From: Deinococcus cellulosilyticus NBRC 106333 = KACC 11606
GTDB lineage: Bacteria > Deinococcota > Deinococci > Deinococcales > Deinococcaceae
Direction: 5' to 3'
DNA: 64,000 nt
NCBI RefSeq assembly: GCF_007990775.1
Contig: NZ_BJXB01000016.1
Coordinates: forward strand, 1 to 64,000
The notes below the pieces were generated by a model. That model searched no databases. It worked only from the letters and a program-made list of their open reading frames with translations, and was not told the origin of the DNA. This document shows, piece after piece, positions 1-9,208 of this stretch. How positions within the stretch are numbered: position 1 is the stretch's first letter; each line of letters starts with the position of its first letter. Made by a program: the position numbers and the translations under genes.

Positions 1-589
1 CCCCATTCACTTTGAGGGGTTCGCTGAGGCTGCTGGTGATTTCTGCCCAGCCGCGAATGGTCCCCTGACCATCGGCCACATCCAGGGTGTATCTGGGTTG
101 CCAGCTGATGGCACGAGAAAGGTAGCGAAGCTGCGGAGCCTGACTGTTCTGAACGCTAAATTGGTACTGCGTGGTATTTGAGATGCCCACGTCTGGCGGC
201 AGCTTCTGGTATTCCAGGGCAGCTGTGGGGGCCCTGAAGTACCAACCTGTTTTTCCATCCTGAATGAGAACCTGATTCCCTTCGTATTTCACCAGCGTCC
301 CTTCTCTCAGCTCGCTGCCACTTCGAACCCCGACGGTCAGTCCGATCAGGCTGTCGTATCCATTCTGGGTTTTCTGGGACACCTGATACCGGGTGACCTC
401 TGCCCCCAGGAGATCGAGGGACCTTGGAACAATCTGGCAAAGGTCTGAAGGGGTAAATTCCAGTGTCACCTGGTTGTCTTTGACCTGAGCAGCTTCAATG
501 ATTTCTGCAAAACCAGGGTAAATCCGCAGCTCAGCAGCCTGCGCAGAGGAGAAAAGCAGCAGCAGCAGCATCAAAATGTGTTTTTTCAT
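1..589 (-). CDS. Secreted DUF4139-like protein, C-terminus outside window
   Basis: The ATG at 589-587 opens a frame that stays open to base 1, giving 196 N-terminal residues; the rest lies outside the window. The first ~20 residues are a signal peptide (MKKHILMLLLLLFSSAQA, cleavage after AQA). Residues ~150-196 carry a YLSRAISWQPRYTLD..GWAEITSSL stretch resembling the start of the beta-sandwich DUF4139 domain found in many secreted bacterial proteins of unknown role. The product is probably periplasmic or envelope-associated. The family call rests on pattern memory of that stretch; the function is unknown. Confidence 0.6.
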   Translation of the reverse strand, partial: MKKHILMLLLLLFSSAQAAELRIYPGFAEIIEAAQVKDNQVTLEFTPSDLCQIVPRSLDLLGAEVTRYQVSQKTQNGYDSLIGLTVGVRSGSELREGTLVKYEGNQVLIQDGKTGWYFRAPTAALEYQKLPPDVGISNTTQYQFSVQNSQAPQLRYLSRAISWQPRYTLDVADGQGTIRGWAEITSSLSEPLKVNG

Positions 590-645
590 ACTTTTAGCTT
601 AGAACCCTGTGGGTGAGGATCATGCTTTTTAGGTGAGAAACAGCT

Positions 646-1065
646 TCAGCTGACAGGTGCATTGCGCAGAAGCAGAGCATGCTGTTCCTGAATGTCTTCC
701 AGCTCTTCGCGCGCTTCATCCTCGGTGTGCCGGTTGCTCCTGAGTCCCTTGCTGACCGCACGCAACTGACCTGCACATGCCTCTGCAGTGGTCAGACGCT
801 CGGTCAGTCGGGATTGCTGGATCATGGTGGTGCACAGGGTGGAAAGCAGGGTGAGCAGGCTGACTGCACCACAGGTGAGGGTCCATCCGGTTTTCCCCTC
901 TCCCACGATGGCCCCCTGCTTGATGGCTGCATATGTGGCAATGGCCGTTGCCAGAAACCCGGCAATGGAACTGACCGTGGTGAGTGTGTTGTAGGTGCGG
1001 CGCATGCGCCCGATCAGGCTCTGAACGAACTGAAGGTATTCCCGGATGCGGTCACTTGTGGTCAT
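646..1065 (-). CDS. Small two-helix membrane protein, unknown function
   Basis: 139 residues starting at an ATG preceded by a strong GGGGAGGAAAGC ribosome site. Two hydrophobic segments are visible, around residues 29-48 (VSSIAGFLATAIATYAAI) and 62-84 (WTLTCGAVSLLTLLSTLCTTMI). The C-terminal ~50 residues are charged and probably coiled-coil (a LEDIQEQHALLL heptad pattern). I do not recognise the family. It lies 37 bases downstream of the histidine kinase on the same strand, so the two may be cotranscribed, which hints at a membrane accessory role but does not establish it. Confidence 0.6.
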   Translation of the reverse strand: MTTSDRIREYLQFVQSLIGRMRRTYNTLTTVSSIAGFLATAIATYAAIKQGAIVGEGKTGWTLTCGAVSLLTLLSTLCTTMIQQSRLTERLTTAEACAGQLRAVSKGLRSNRHTEDEAREELEDIQEQHALLLRNAPVS

Positions 1066-1102
1066 GCTTTCCTCCCCTGAAGTGCTCCTTCCAGTTTAAG
1101 CT

Positions 1103-2953
1103 TCACTTCAGGAGAGGGAAGGTGACAATCGCCGTTGTCCCCACTCCAGGCTGGCTTTCCAGGCGGATCTGGCCCTGGTGCTCCTCCACAATCCAGCGGG
1201 CAATGTTGAGCCCCAGCCCGGTGCCTCCAGGGTCAGTCATCCCCTGGGCAGTGTTGTCTGCCCGGTAGAAACGGTCAAAGACATGCTTGAGGTCTTCTTC
1301 ACCGATGCCAATTCCGGTGTCTTCCACACGCAACTCGATGTGCTTTTCACCGGACAGCAGGTGTACCGTGACCGTGCCACCATCAGGGGTGTACTTGATG
1401 GCGTTGCTGACCAGAATGACCAGCAATTGCTTCAGGCGGTCCGGGTCGCCCAGCACCAGACAACTGTCCAACTGTCCCAGAAGCATCTGGCGACGGCCTC
1501 GGGTGCGCTCCAGCTCCCGGAAGGTGTCCTGCACGAGCTGGTCCAGACGCACATCGTCTTCAATCATGGGCAGATCAGCGTTGCCTTTGGCCATGCCCAG
1601 CAGGTCCGTCACCAGACGACCCAGACGGGTGGCCTCACGGTGGCAGTCCTGCAGAATTTCCAGCTTTTCTTCTTCAGGGATGTCCTTGAACCGCAGAAGC
1701 ACTTCCAGGTTGCCCTGAATGCCCGCCAATGGGGTCTTGATCTCGTGTGAGGCCTCCGAGACAAAGCGCTTCTGGGCTTCCATCACACGCAGCAGTTGCT
1801 GTTCACTGTGCCTGAGGGCCTCTTCGATGGCCTTGCGGTCCGTGATGTCCAGGCTTGCGCTGAGGGCGGTCAGGGCCTGGCCCTGGGCATCTCTGGAGAA
1901 GATGGTGGTCTTGCCGTAAATCCAGCGCCAGGTGCCATCCCTGTGCTTCATGCGGTACTCCCGCTCAATGACTTCGCCCTCGGCCAGCAAAGGCACCGAC
2001 TGGTAATGCTGGTAGGTGGCAGGAAGGTCCTCGGGTGGGAACAGTTTGACCACTTCGGCTTCCCCCATGCCCTCAAGTTCTTGCAGGGTATACCCGATCA
2101 CCTGTGCAGCATAGTTGTTTGAAAAGACTGTTTTTCCAGTCTTCAGGTCACGCAGGCCAATCACTGCAGGAACCGCCTCGGTGATGCGGCGCAAGAACTC
2201 CTGGTTCTCTTTCAGTTCCTGTTCCGCCATCTTGCGGGAAGTGACATCCTGGGTGGTGCTCCCCACCCCGATCAGGCGACCATCACGCGACTTGACCGGG
2301 AAGTAGGTGACCTGCCAGTGAGGGGGTTTTTGGCCTTCCGGTGCATGCCTGCCTTCAAATTCAACAGGAGGCAAAGCTTCCTCTGTGGCAATCACCTGAT
2401 CGATCAGCGGTTTCACATGCTGGTAGGTGTCAGGGAAAAGTTTTTGCAGGTGAGCATTTTCGTACTCGGAACGTGAATAGCGGGTTCCCTCAATCAGTCT
2501 GGGATTGACCAGTTTCATCTGATAATTGAGATCCATCAGGGCCATCCCAACAGGCACATGCTCAATCAGGGCCTGCAGCACTTCATGCCCATCATCAAGG
2601 GCTCGGATCACACCAAGCCAGGCCACCACCCGTGACTGGTCCATCACAGGACTGACCTGAACCCTGTACCACTGGTAGGCGTGGCTCTCCTGCATCACCC
2701 GAAAAGTGAGACTGAATTCCCGGTCGGTCTGCAGACCCTGTTCAAACGCTTCAGTGAGCACCATTCGATCTTCGGGATGAAGCACACTCTGCTGTTCCTC
2801 ACGGGAGCGTTCCACCACGGGAAAGGTTTCACTCAATTTGCGGTTGTACACGTATTCCCGGCCGTCCGGTGTGACCATCCAGGCGGGTTCAGGCAGGGCA
2901 TGCAGCACCTGGGTGACAGGAATGTGGTCTAGGGTCCTTTGCTCTGGGATCAT
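1103..2953 (-). CDS. Orphan three-PAS sensor histidine kinase
   Basis: 616 residues. The ATG at 2953 is chosen over one 19 codons upstream because GAGGA sits at the right distance before it. Three PAS-like modules precede the kinase core (roughly residues 10-115, 125-245 and 250-380; the second and third end in PAC-like segments, 'STTQDVTSRKMAEQEL' and 'SASLDITDRKAIEEAL'). The HisKA H-box is SHEIKTPL with His403 as the phosphoacceptor. The ATPase domain shows an N-box (NAIKY), a G1 box (DTGIGI) and a G2 box (GGTGLGL). No membrane span is seen, so it is probably a cytoplasmic sensor. No response regulator is adjacent; its partner must lie elsewhere. Confidence 0.9.
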   Translation of the reverse strand: MIPEQRTLDHIPVTQVLHALPEPAWMVTPDGREYVYNRKLSETFPVVERSREEQQSVLHPEDRMVLTEAFEQGLQTDREFSLTFRVMQESHAYQWYRVQVSPVMDQSRVVAWLGVIRALDDGHEVLQALIEHVPVGMALMDLNYQMKLVNPRLIEGTRYSRSEYENAHLQKLFPDTYQHVKPLIDQVIATEEALPPVEFEGRHAPEGQKPPHWQVTYFPVKSRDGRLIGVGSTTQDVTSRKMAEQELKENQEFLRRITEAVPAVIGLRDLKTGKTVFSNNYAAQVIGYTLQELEGMGEAEVVKLFPPEDLPATYQHYQSVPLLAEGEVIEREYRMKHRDGTWRWIYGKTTIFSRDAQGQALTALSASLDITDRKAIEEALRHSEQQLLRVMEAQKRFVSEASHEIKTPLAGIQGNLEVLLRFKDIPEEEKLEILQDCHREATRLGRLVTDLLGMAKGNADLPMIEDDVRLDQLVQDTFRELERTRGRRQMLLGQLDSCLVLGDPDRLKQLLVILVSNAIKYTPDGGTVTVHLLSGEKHIELRVEDTGIGIGEEDLKHVFDRFYRADNTAQGMTDPGGTGLGLNIARWIVEEHQGQIRLESQPGVGTTAIVTFPLLK

Positions 2954-3069
2954 TTTTTCCTCGGGGTTACACGTGCATTTCAGACAGTGTAGGCGAAAAG
3001 CGCAACCCATGCTACGCCGAAGACTGGAGATGGGCCAACATGAAGATTCTTAAGGCCCGAAACCGATCC

Positions 3070-3102
3070 GAAAAACACAAAACACCCCGGAACAGGTCCG
3101 GG
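3070..3102 (-). terminator. Rho-independent terminator after 3121-3471 gene
   Basis: On the minus strand, CCCGGA-CCTGT-TCCGGG forms a 6-bp hairpin followed by the T-rich GTGTTTTGTGTTTTT, just past the stop of the 116-residue gene. Confidence 0.75.
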
Positions 3103-3120
3103 ATGTCGAAAGGCAGGGGT

Positions 3121-3471
3121 TCAGTTGAGGACCAGAGCCACAGGCTCGGCTTCTTCCAGACTGTGAAAGACCAGAGAGTTGTTGCGGGTGGGCACAAAGG
3201 AAACGCGGGTTCTGACCCGGATGTGGCGGATGTGCTCGTTCATGTCGGTGCAGGGTCCAGTATAGACCCAGTAGTAGGCTTGCTTCAGGGCTTCGAGTTT
3301 TTCCCCTTCTGGGAGAGCGATCTCGCCTGCAACGATTTGCATGCTGCCTTCACTCCCGAGCATCTGCACTCTGCCAGTAACCGGGATACCGTTGATCGTT
3401 CCGAGGTGCTGCTGAATCACAACAGAAGTGTAACTGTATTTCACCTGAAGAACTGTGTGAACTGTTGCCAT
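3121..3471 (-). CDS. Conserved-looking hypothetical protein
   Basis: 116 residues beginning MATVHTVLQVKYSYTSVV, with no signal peptide or membrane helix. The sequence alternates polar and hydrophobic residues and looks like a small beta-rich cytoplasmic domain. The Shine-Dalgarno match (GATGAGAT) is weak. The gene has its own terminator, ahead of the histidine kinase and behind the oligopeptide ABC genes, so it is probably monocistronic. I do not recognise a family. Confidence 0.55.
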   Translation of the reverse strand: MATVHTVLQVKYSYTSVVIQQHLGTINGIPVTGRVQMLGSEGSMQIVAGEIALPEGEKLEALKQAYYWVYTGPCTDMNEHIRHIRVRTRVSFVPTRNNSLVFHSLEEAEPVALVLN

Positions 3472-3567
3472 GATCTCATCTCTGCACCATCAAGCACAGA
3501 AAGTGAGCACCAGACGGCACTTGATCCAGGATTCATGAAGATGCCACTACGGGTTTGAGCATCCTCT

Positions 3568-3601
3568 CAAAAACAAAAAACTGGAGGGTTTTCCCCTCCA
3601 G
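3568..3601 (-). terminator. Terminator of the oppD-oppF pair
   Basis: On the minus strand CTGGAGGG-GAAAA-CCCTCCAG (8-bp stem, 5-base loop) is followed by TTTTTTGTTTTTG, 19 bases after the oppF-type stop codon. Confidence 0.85.
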
Positions 3602-3619
3602 CACAGAGTTCAAGCCGTT

Positions 3620-4632
3620 TTACAGAATGTCGTCGCGGATGCAAGCTTTAAAGTGCCCGGGGGTCACTTCACGCAGGTCAGGGACCTTGGTGGCGCACTC
3701 AGCAATGGCATAGCGACAGCGGGTGCGGAACACGCAGCCACTTGGCGGATTGATGGGGCTGGGGATGTCCCCTTCCAGAATGATGCGCTCACGCTTCACT
3801 GTGGGATCTGGGATGGGGGCTGCACTCAGCAGGGCCTCGGTGTAAGGGTGCTTGGGGTTCTGGTACAGTTCGCGGCTGGTGGCAATCTCCATCACGCGGC
3901 CCAGGTACATCACGATCACCCGGTCACAGATGTACTCCACCACAGCCAGATCGTGTGCGATGAACAGCACAGTCAGGTTCATTTCCTGCTGCAGATCCTG
4001 AATCAGGTTCACCACCTGTGCCTGAATGGACACGTCCAGTGCAGATACGGGCTCGTCAGCGACAATGAAGCTGGGGTTCACAGCCAGAGCGCGGGCAATC
4101 CCGATGCGCTGACGCTGGCCCCCGGAGAACTCGTGGGGGTAACGGCGCATGTGCTCGGGGAGCAGACCCACGCGTTTCAGCAGGGTGCCCACGCGCTCGG
4201 TGCGCTCCTGGGGAGTGCCAATGTGGTGGATCTGCAGGGCCTCACCGATGATGTCGGCAACGGTCATGCGGGGGTTCAGGGATGCGAAGGGGTCCTGGAA
4301 GATGATCTGCATCTTCTTGCGGTACTCACGCATCTGGGACTTGCTCAGTTTGGTGATGTCCACACCCTCAAACTTCACTTCACCGCCGGTGGGTTCGATC
4401 AGACGGAGGATGCTGCGGCCCACGGTGGTTTTCCCGGAACCGGATTCGCCCACCAGACCCACCACTTCGCCCCGTTTCAGGCTGAAAGACACATCGTCTA
4501 CGGCCTTGACGTTGGCCACCACGCGGGACAGGATTCCCCCACGGATGGGAAAGTACTTCTGCAGGTTCCTGACTTCCAGCAAAGGCTGGTCTTTGCTGGT
4601 GAAGGACATGTCCTTCTGGGGTGCGTTCTGGG

Positions 4633-4636
<4 letters not shown>
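3620..4636 (-). CDS. oppF: Oligopeptide/dipeptide ABC transporter ATPase, OppF/DppF type
   Basis: 338 residues, normal for the family. The ATPase shows Walker A GESGSGKT, signature SGGQRQR, Walker B FIVADEP followed by the D-loop SALD, and the switch His in FIAHDL. The C-terminal ~60 residues are the oligopeptide/dipeptide extension with a Cys-rich stretch (GCVFRTRCRYAIAEC), which in this subfamily can ligate an Fe-S cluster. Its ATG overlaps the stop of the upstream oppD-type gene (ATGA), so the two are translationally coupled. It should power peptide or nickel-type uptake with partner permeases that are not in this window. Confidence 0.92.
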
Positions 4637-5649
<1,013 letters not shown>

Positions 5650-5883
5650 GATTCCTCCTACTTTTGCTTGCGGTGTTGAACTGCACTTCCGATCATCATA
5701 ACAGGATTTTCTGAAATGTATACACAGCAGGCAAACTCTTTTCGGGCACATCTTAACACGAAAAGGACGCAGTGCAACATCCTGCATTTTTGATGCTCTG
5801 GCAGCTCAACTTTTCTCTGTGCATCCGGTTTTTCCCCAGGTGTTCAAGAGACACAAACCTGAGGTGCAGGGGCTGAAGAAAAA

Positions 5884-5910
5884 GCACAAAAAAACCACCC
5901 TTGCGGGTGG
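5884..5910 (-). terminator. Terminator of secG
   Basis: Minus-strand hairpin CCACCC-GCAA-GGGTGG followed by TTTTTTTTGTGC, 35 bases past the secG stop. Confidence 0.85.
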
Positions 5911-5944
5911 CTCAAAGGGTTCAGACCGAACCTTCAGGCCAGGA

Positions 5945-6166
5945 TCATCTGGCGATGAAGTTGAGCACCAGGGCAAGCACCATGAACAGGCCGCCAAAGA
6001 TGCTGGTCATGCGGATCAGGCCACCTTCAACGCCCTTGCCGCCGAACAGGTCAGAACCGCCGCCCATGCCACTGGACAGACCGGACTGCTTGGGGGTCTG
6101 AAGCAGCACAAACAGCACCACCCCGAGGGCAGCAACAACATAAAGAATGTAGACCAGAATCTGCAT
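5945..6166 (-). CDS. secG: Preprotein translocase subunit SecG
   Basis: 73 residues with the SecG layout: a first helix (residues 3-22), the conserved cytoplasmic loop QTPKQSGLSSGMGGGSDLFGG (longer family motif QxxKxxGLxxxxGGG), and a second helix (residues ~53-70). SecG joins SecYE in the inner membrane channel and eases SecA-driven export. GGAGGAAAC precedes the ATG. The tRNA-Leu gene ends 22 bases upstream on the same strand, so the two are probably cotranscribed; a secG/tRNA-Leu linkage is also known in E. coli, though in the opposite order. Confidence 0.93.
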   Translation of the reverse strand: MQILVYILYVVAALGVVLFVLLQTPKQSGLSSGMGGGSDLFGGKGVEGGLIRMTSIFGGLFMVLALVLNFIAR

Positions 6167-6188
6167 GTTTCCTCCGATTTTCTGCGTG

Positions 6189-6271
<83 letters not shown>

Positions 6272-6338
6272 GCAACAGGGAGTTTAGCACTGCATGGCCC
6301 AAAAGTCAAGAAATCCCGTCTTCATGGGGGTTTTCCGG

Positions 6339-6519
6339 AGCGGTCAGCGGTCAGCGATCAGCAGTCAGCCTTCCAATGTGACCTCAGTTTTTGATGCATA
6401 AATGAAAGGGGAGTGTCCATCGCAAATGATCCCAGCAAAGCTGGTTATGTACAGACCTCCTGCAAGCGCAAAAGCCAATGGTGTTTTTGCTGATGGCTGA
6501 CCGCTGATGACTGATCGCT
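6339..6519. repeat. 181-bp element bounded by inverted GGTCAGC-type repeats
   Basis: The left end (6339-6370) is made of GGTCAGC/GATCAGC/AGTCAGC units. The right end (6489-6519) carries the same units in inverse orientation (GCTGATGGCTGACCGC...). They flank about 118 bp of non-coding sequence. The right end abuts the stop codon of the next gene exactly. This looks like a small non-autonomous repeat cassette (MITE or REP pair). Similar single clusters occur at 43638 and 62796. Confidence 0.5.
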
Positions 6520-6990
6520 TTACAGCATCTGGCTTGGACGGGGCAGGTTTTCCTCCTCAGGGTCTTTTTCCCTGTGGTAGATGATGCCCTCGTTTTGTCT
6601 GGCAATGTCCTGCACGCGAGAGATCTGGATGCTGGTGTCCGTGACCACCACCAGCATGAGTACCGCATCCTGCAGCATGTGGCTGTAGAAACCTGCCTCT
6701 TCTTTGCTGTAACCCAGAGCAATCAGGGCCTCATGGAAACTGGTGGATGAAACATTTTCCAGTCGATCTGCAAATTTGCCTGTGACGAATAAATTCTGCC
6801 AGGTCTTTTCGGTCTGGACAGGAATCCCAAAGTACTGTTCCTGCTGCAGGCTCAATTTCTGGTGCTCTGGAGCCACCAGTGAAATGTATCCCGCGGGAAT
6901 GGCCTGATCGATCAATTGTTGAATGGCTTTCTGGGCCTGGCCCAGGTCTTTGAATACAGCAGTCACGGAGCTCATGTGGTCGGTTTTCAT
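6520..6990 (-). CDS. Hypothetical protein, possible general-stress (YflT-like) domain
   Basis: 156 residues; the start ATG is preceded by AGGAGA. The N-terminus (VTAVFKDLGQAQKAIQQLIDQAIPAGYISLV) has the beta-alpha layout of small stress-protein domains (YflT/GsiB-like) that begin with 'V.avf.d..qA..ai..L...G'. A hydrophobic stretch VLMLVVVTDTSIQI near residue 110 is probably a buried strand rather than a membrane span. The stop codon touches the inverted-repeat element directly, so the C-terminus may have been altered by its insertion. Function is not assigned. Confidence 0.6.
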   Translation of the reverse strand: MKTDHMSSVTAVFKDLGQAQKAIQQLIDQAIPAGYISLVAPEHQKLSLQQEQYFGIPVQTEKTWQNLFVTGKFADRLENVSSTSFHEALIALGYSKEEAGFYSHMLQDAVLMLVVVTDTSIQISRVQDIARQNEGIIYHREKDPEEENLPRPSQML

Positions 6991-7130
6991 CCGCGTCTCC
7001 TTTCACGGGTCCGAGGGCACGCCCTGCAGACTTCACTCTGTCAGTATGGCAGTGCAGCTTGAAACCACCTTGAAGGAGAGGTGATTTTTCTTAGGCAATT
7101 CCTAAGGGGCTGTACAGGCTTTCCTCAGCA

Positions 7131-7162
7131 ACAAAAAACCCGGGTCTCACAATGGACCCGGG
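7131..7162 (-). terminator. Terminator of queF
   Basis: Minus-strand hairpin CCCGGGTC-CATTGTGA-GACCCGGG followed by TTTTTTGT, 16 bases past the queF stop. Confidence 0.85.
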
Positions 7163-7178
7163 ACCCAAAACAGGCGGC

Positions 7179-7589
7179 TTACCTCTTCAGTTCACTGACT
7201 GCAGTGATGCTGATGCCCCCTCTGGGACGCTGAATGAGTTCCACACGCACAGCATGGGGATTCAGGGCCTCAAAGAAGTCTCTGGCAATTTTGTCCGACA
7301 GGTGCTCACAGAAGATGCCTGCATCTCTGAGCCCCTGGAAGTACAGCTTGACACTTTTGCTTTCCACACAGGCCTCGTCTGGCCAGTAAGTCAGTTTGCA
7401 GCTGTAGAAATCTGGCTGACCTGTCACGGGACAGTGGGCGTAGATCTCCTCTGTATATAAGGTGACTTCTTTGAGGTTCTTGCTTTTGGGAGAGGGGAAG
7501 ACCTCAAGTTTGCCTTCACCGTCTGTGACCTTGCGGCCCAGCATGGTGAGGTTCTCGACAAGTTGGGGGTTGTTGTGCTCTTCAGACAT
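7179..7589 (-). CDS. queF: NADPH-dependent 7-cyano-7-deazaguanine (preQ0) reductase
   Basis: 136 residues, the size of the short, single-domain (type I) QueF. It reduces preQ0 to preQ1 in queuosine tRNA modification. The catalytic Cys53 and Asp60 fall in CPVTGQPDF, and the NADPH-binding QueF motif appears as ESKSVK (residues 76-81). The gene lies 6 bases after rsmB on the same strand and ends at a strong terminator, so spoVS-rsmB-queF may form one unit; queF and rsmB both act on translation RNAs. Confidence 0.92.
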   Translation of the reverse strand: MSEEHNNPQLVENLTMLGRKVTDGEGKLEVFPSPKSKNLKEVTLYTEEIYAHCPVTGQPDFYSCKLTYWPDEACVESKSVKLYFQGLRDAGIFCEHLSDKIARDFFEALNPHAVRVELIQRPRGGISITAVSELKR

Positions 7590-7595
7590 GCCAGC

Positions 7596-8819
7596 TCACT
7601 GTACCTTAACCAGACGGGAAACAAAAAAACCATCGACACCATTGACTGGAACTGTGCGGGTTCCAACGGCTGTTTTGACGGAGGGAACAGACAGATCAGG
7701 GGCTTGGGCCTGAAACTCTGGGTGGTTCTTCAGAAATTCCACAATGACCTCTTCAGATTCCTGAGGAAGCACACTGCACACGCTGTAGACCAGTTCTCCC
7801 CCATCGGCCACAAATTTGCTGCTTTCTTCCAGCAGGGTTTTCTGCAGGTCACTCATTTCCTGGGCGTATTCGGGGGTGATGCGGAGTTTGATCTCCGGGT
7901 GGGTGCGCAACGTACCAGAGCCTGTGCATGGAGCATCCAGCAGGACTTTGCTGTAGGTTCCCAGGTTTTCAGGGGATCTCAAATCTGCAGTTTTGAAGGT
8001 GACCTTCTGGCCGAGCCTTTCAGCATTTTGCCTGCCCTGTTCTGCTTTTCTGGGGTCAAGGTCCACACTGGTGACCCTTGCGCCTTTTTTGGCCAGAAAC
8101 GCGGCTTTGATGCCTGTCCCACCTGCAAGATCGAGCACTTCCCTGTTCATCACTTCGCCCAGGGCTTCAATGACACTGTAGGAGGCGGGGTTGATGGGCT
8201 GCGCCTGACCTTTTTGATAGGCTTTGGTCTTCCTGAGGGATCTGGAGAGGACCACCTTGTCAATCTGTCCGATGCCCGGTTCCACCAGGGCTTCTTCCTC
8301 TTCGAGTTGCCTGACCCCTTTGTCGGAAAGCCACAGCCAGAGCGGACTGGGTTGCAGCAAGTCCTCAACCACAGCTTCCCATTGTTCTGGATAGGCTTTT
8401 TTGTACTCTTCCAGCAGCCAGTCTGGAAGGCTGTAGGTTGTTTCTTCTGGCAACTGGACTTTCCTCAGGACAGCATTGACCAGCCCTCCCAGCCTGGGAC
8501 TGTGTTTTTTTGCAATTTCGGTGTACTCATTGACCACCGCATGGGGAGGGGTCTCCAGAATCAGTTTTTCAAATGCACCGAGCAGCAGGATCACCCAGGT
8601 TTCACGCTGGGGCTTTTTGTTGAGGAGGGGCAGCAGGGCCTTTTCCAGGGTCTGTGCATGACGCAATGTTCCATACACCAGATGGGTCATCAGGCCTGCA
8701 TCTGAAGAACTGATTTTTGCATTCAGGGCCTGATCGAGCAGGGGGGCAGCGTAGGCCCCATCGAGCACCTGCTTCAGGATTCGCACTGCGAATGTTCGCG
8801 CAGGATTGACGGATGACAT
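7596..8819 (-). CDS. rsmB: 16S rRNA m5C967 methyltransferase (RsmB/Sun family)
   Basis: 407 residues. The N-terminal ~135 residues are a NusB-like RNA-binding domain (ARTFAVRILKQVL...NAVLRKV). The C-terminal half is the SAM methyltransferase, with motif I as LDLAGGTGIKAAFLA, the motif IV Cys in DAPCTGSGTLRTHPE, and the catalytic Cys of motif VI in VYSVCSVLPQE. Both Cys are present, so it should be active. Its only Shine-Dalgarno match (GGAGG, 4 bases before the ATG) lies inside a 10-bp hairpin, suggesting controlled translation. Confidence 0.9.
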   Translation of the reverse strand: MSSVNPARTFAVRILKQVLDGAYAAPLLDQALNAKISSSDAGLMTHLVYGTLRHAQTLEKALLPLLNKKPQRETWVILLLGAFEKLILETPPHAVVNEYTEIAKKHSPRLGGLVNAVLRKVQLPEETTYSLPDWLLEEYKKAYPEQWEAVVEDLLQPSPLWLWLSDKGVRQLEEEEALVEPGIGQIDKVVLSRSLRKTKAYQKGQAQPINPASYSVIEALGEVMNREVLDLAGGTGIKAAFLAKKGARVTSVDLDPRKAEQGRQNAERLGQKVTFKTADLRSPENLGTYSKVLLDAPCTGSGTLRTHPEIKLRITPEYAQEMSDLQKTLLEESSKFVADGGELVYSVCSVLPQESEEVIVEFLKNHPEFQAQAPDLSVPSVKTAVGTRTVPVNGVDGFFVSRLVKVQ

Positions 8820-8823
8820 AAAA

Positions 8824-8856
8824 CCTCCAGCGCTCCATTGTAACAGGCGCTGGAGG
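8824..8856 (-). promoter_or_regulatory. Hairpin sequestering the rsmB Shine-Dalgarno site
   Basis: On the minus strand CCTCCAGCGC pairs perfectly with GCGCTGGAGG over a 13-base loop. The last five stem bases, GGAGG, are the rsmB ribosome site, followed by TTTT and the ATG. The same hairpin plus TTTT could act as a weak terminator for spoVS, so the element could couple termination with translation control. Confidence 0.6.
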
Positions 8857-8927
8857 TTCTGTTTTCCATCAAACCCTGCAATTGAAGTTCAGGGCAGGTG
8901 AGGCGGTCCGCAAGAATTCTGTTGCAA

Positions 8928-9197
8928 TCAGGCGGTTTTGACGACTGTGATGGCAAAGCGAACTGCAGTGCGCTCTTCGTCTTCCAATTCCAGTTTGACA
9001 AACGAAGGCTGGGTGGTGAGATCAAGGTTTTCCGGCTGAATGTAACCCCTGGCAATGGCGATGGCTTTGACGGCCTGGTTGACGGCAGCAGGACCGATGG
9101 CCTGCACTTCGACTTCTCCTTTGGTGCGGAGTAATGCCGCAATCGCCCCAGCAACAGCATTGGGTCTTGATTTACCGGATACGCGTAACGTTTCCAC
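8928..9197 (-). CDS. spoVS: Stage V sporulation protein S homologue
   Basis: 89 residues, essentially a full SpoVS domain: VSGKSRPNAVAGAIAALLR..EVEVQAIGPAAVNQAVKAIAIARGYI. SpoVS is a small nucleic-acid-binding protein of the Alba-like fold, conserved in Deinococcus-Thermus species that do not sporulate. The start is a GTG preceded by GGAGG at 9204-9208. The natural role in non-sporulators is unknown; nucleoid or RNA binding is plausible. It is followed on its strand by rsmB. Confidence 0.93.
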   Translation of the reverse strand: METLRVSGKSRPNAVAGAIAALLRTKGEVEVQAIGPAAVNQAVKAIAIARGYIQPENLDLTTQPSFVKLELEDEERTAVRFAITVVKTA

Positions 9198-9208
9198 GAA
9201 GTACCTCC

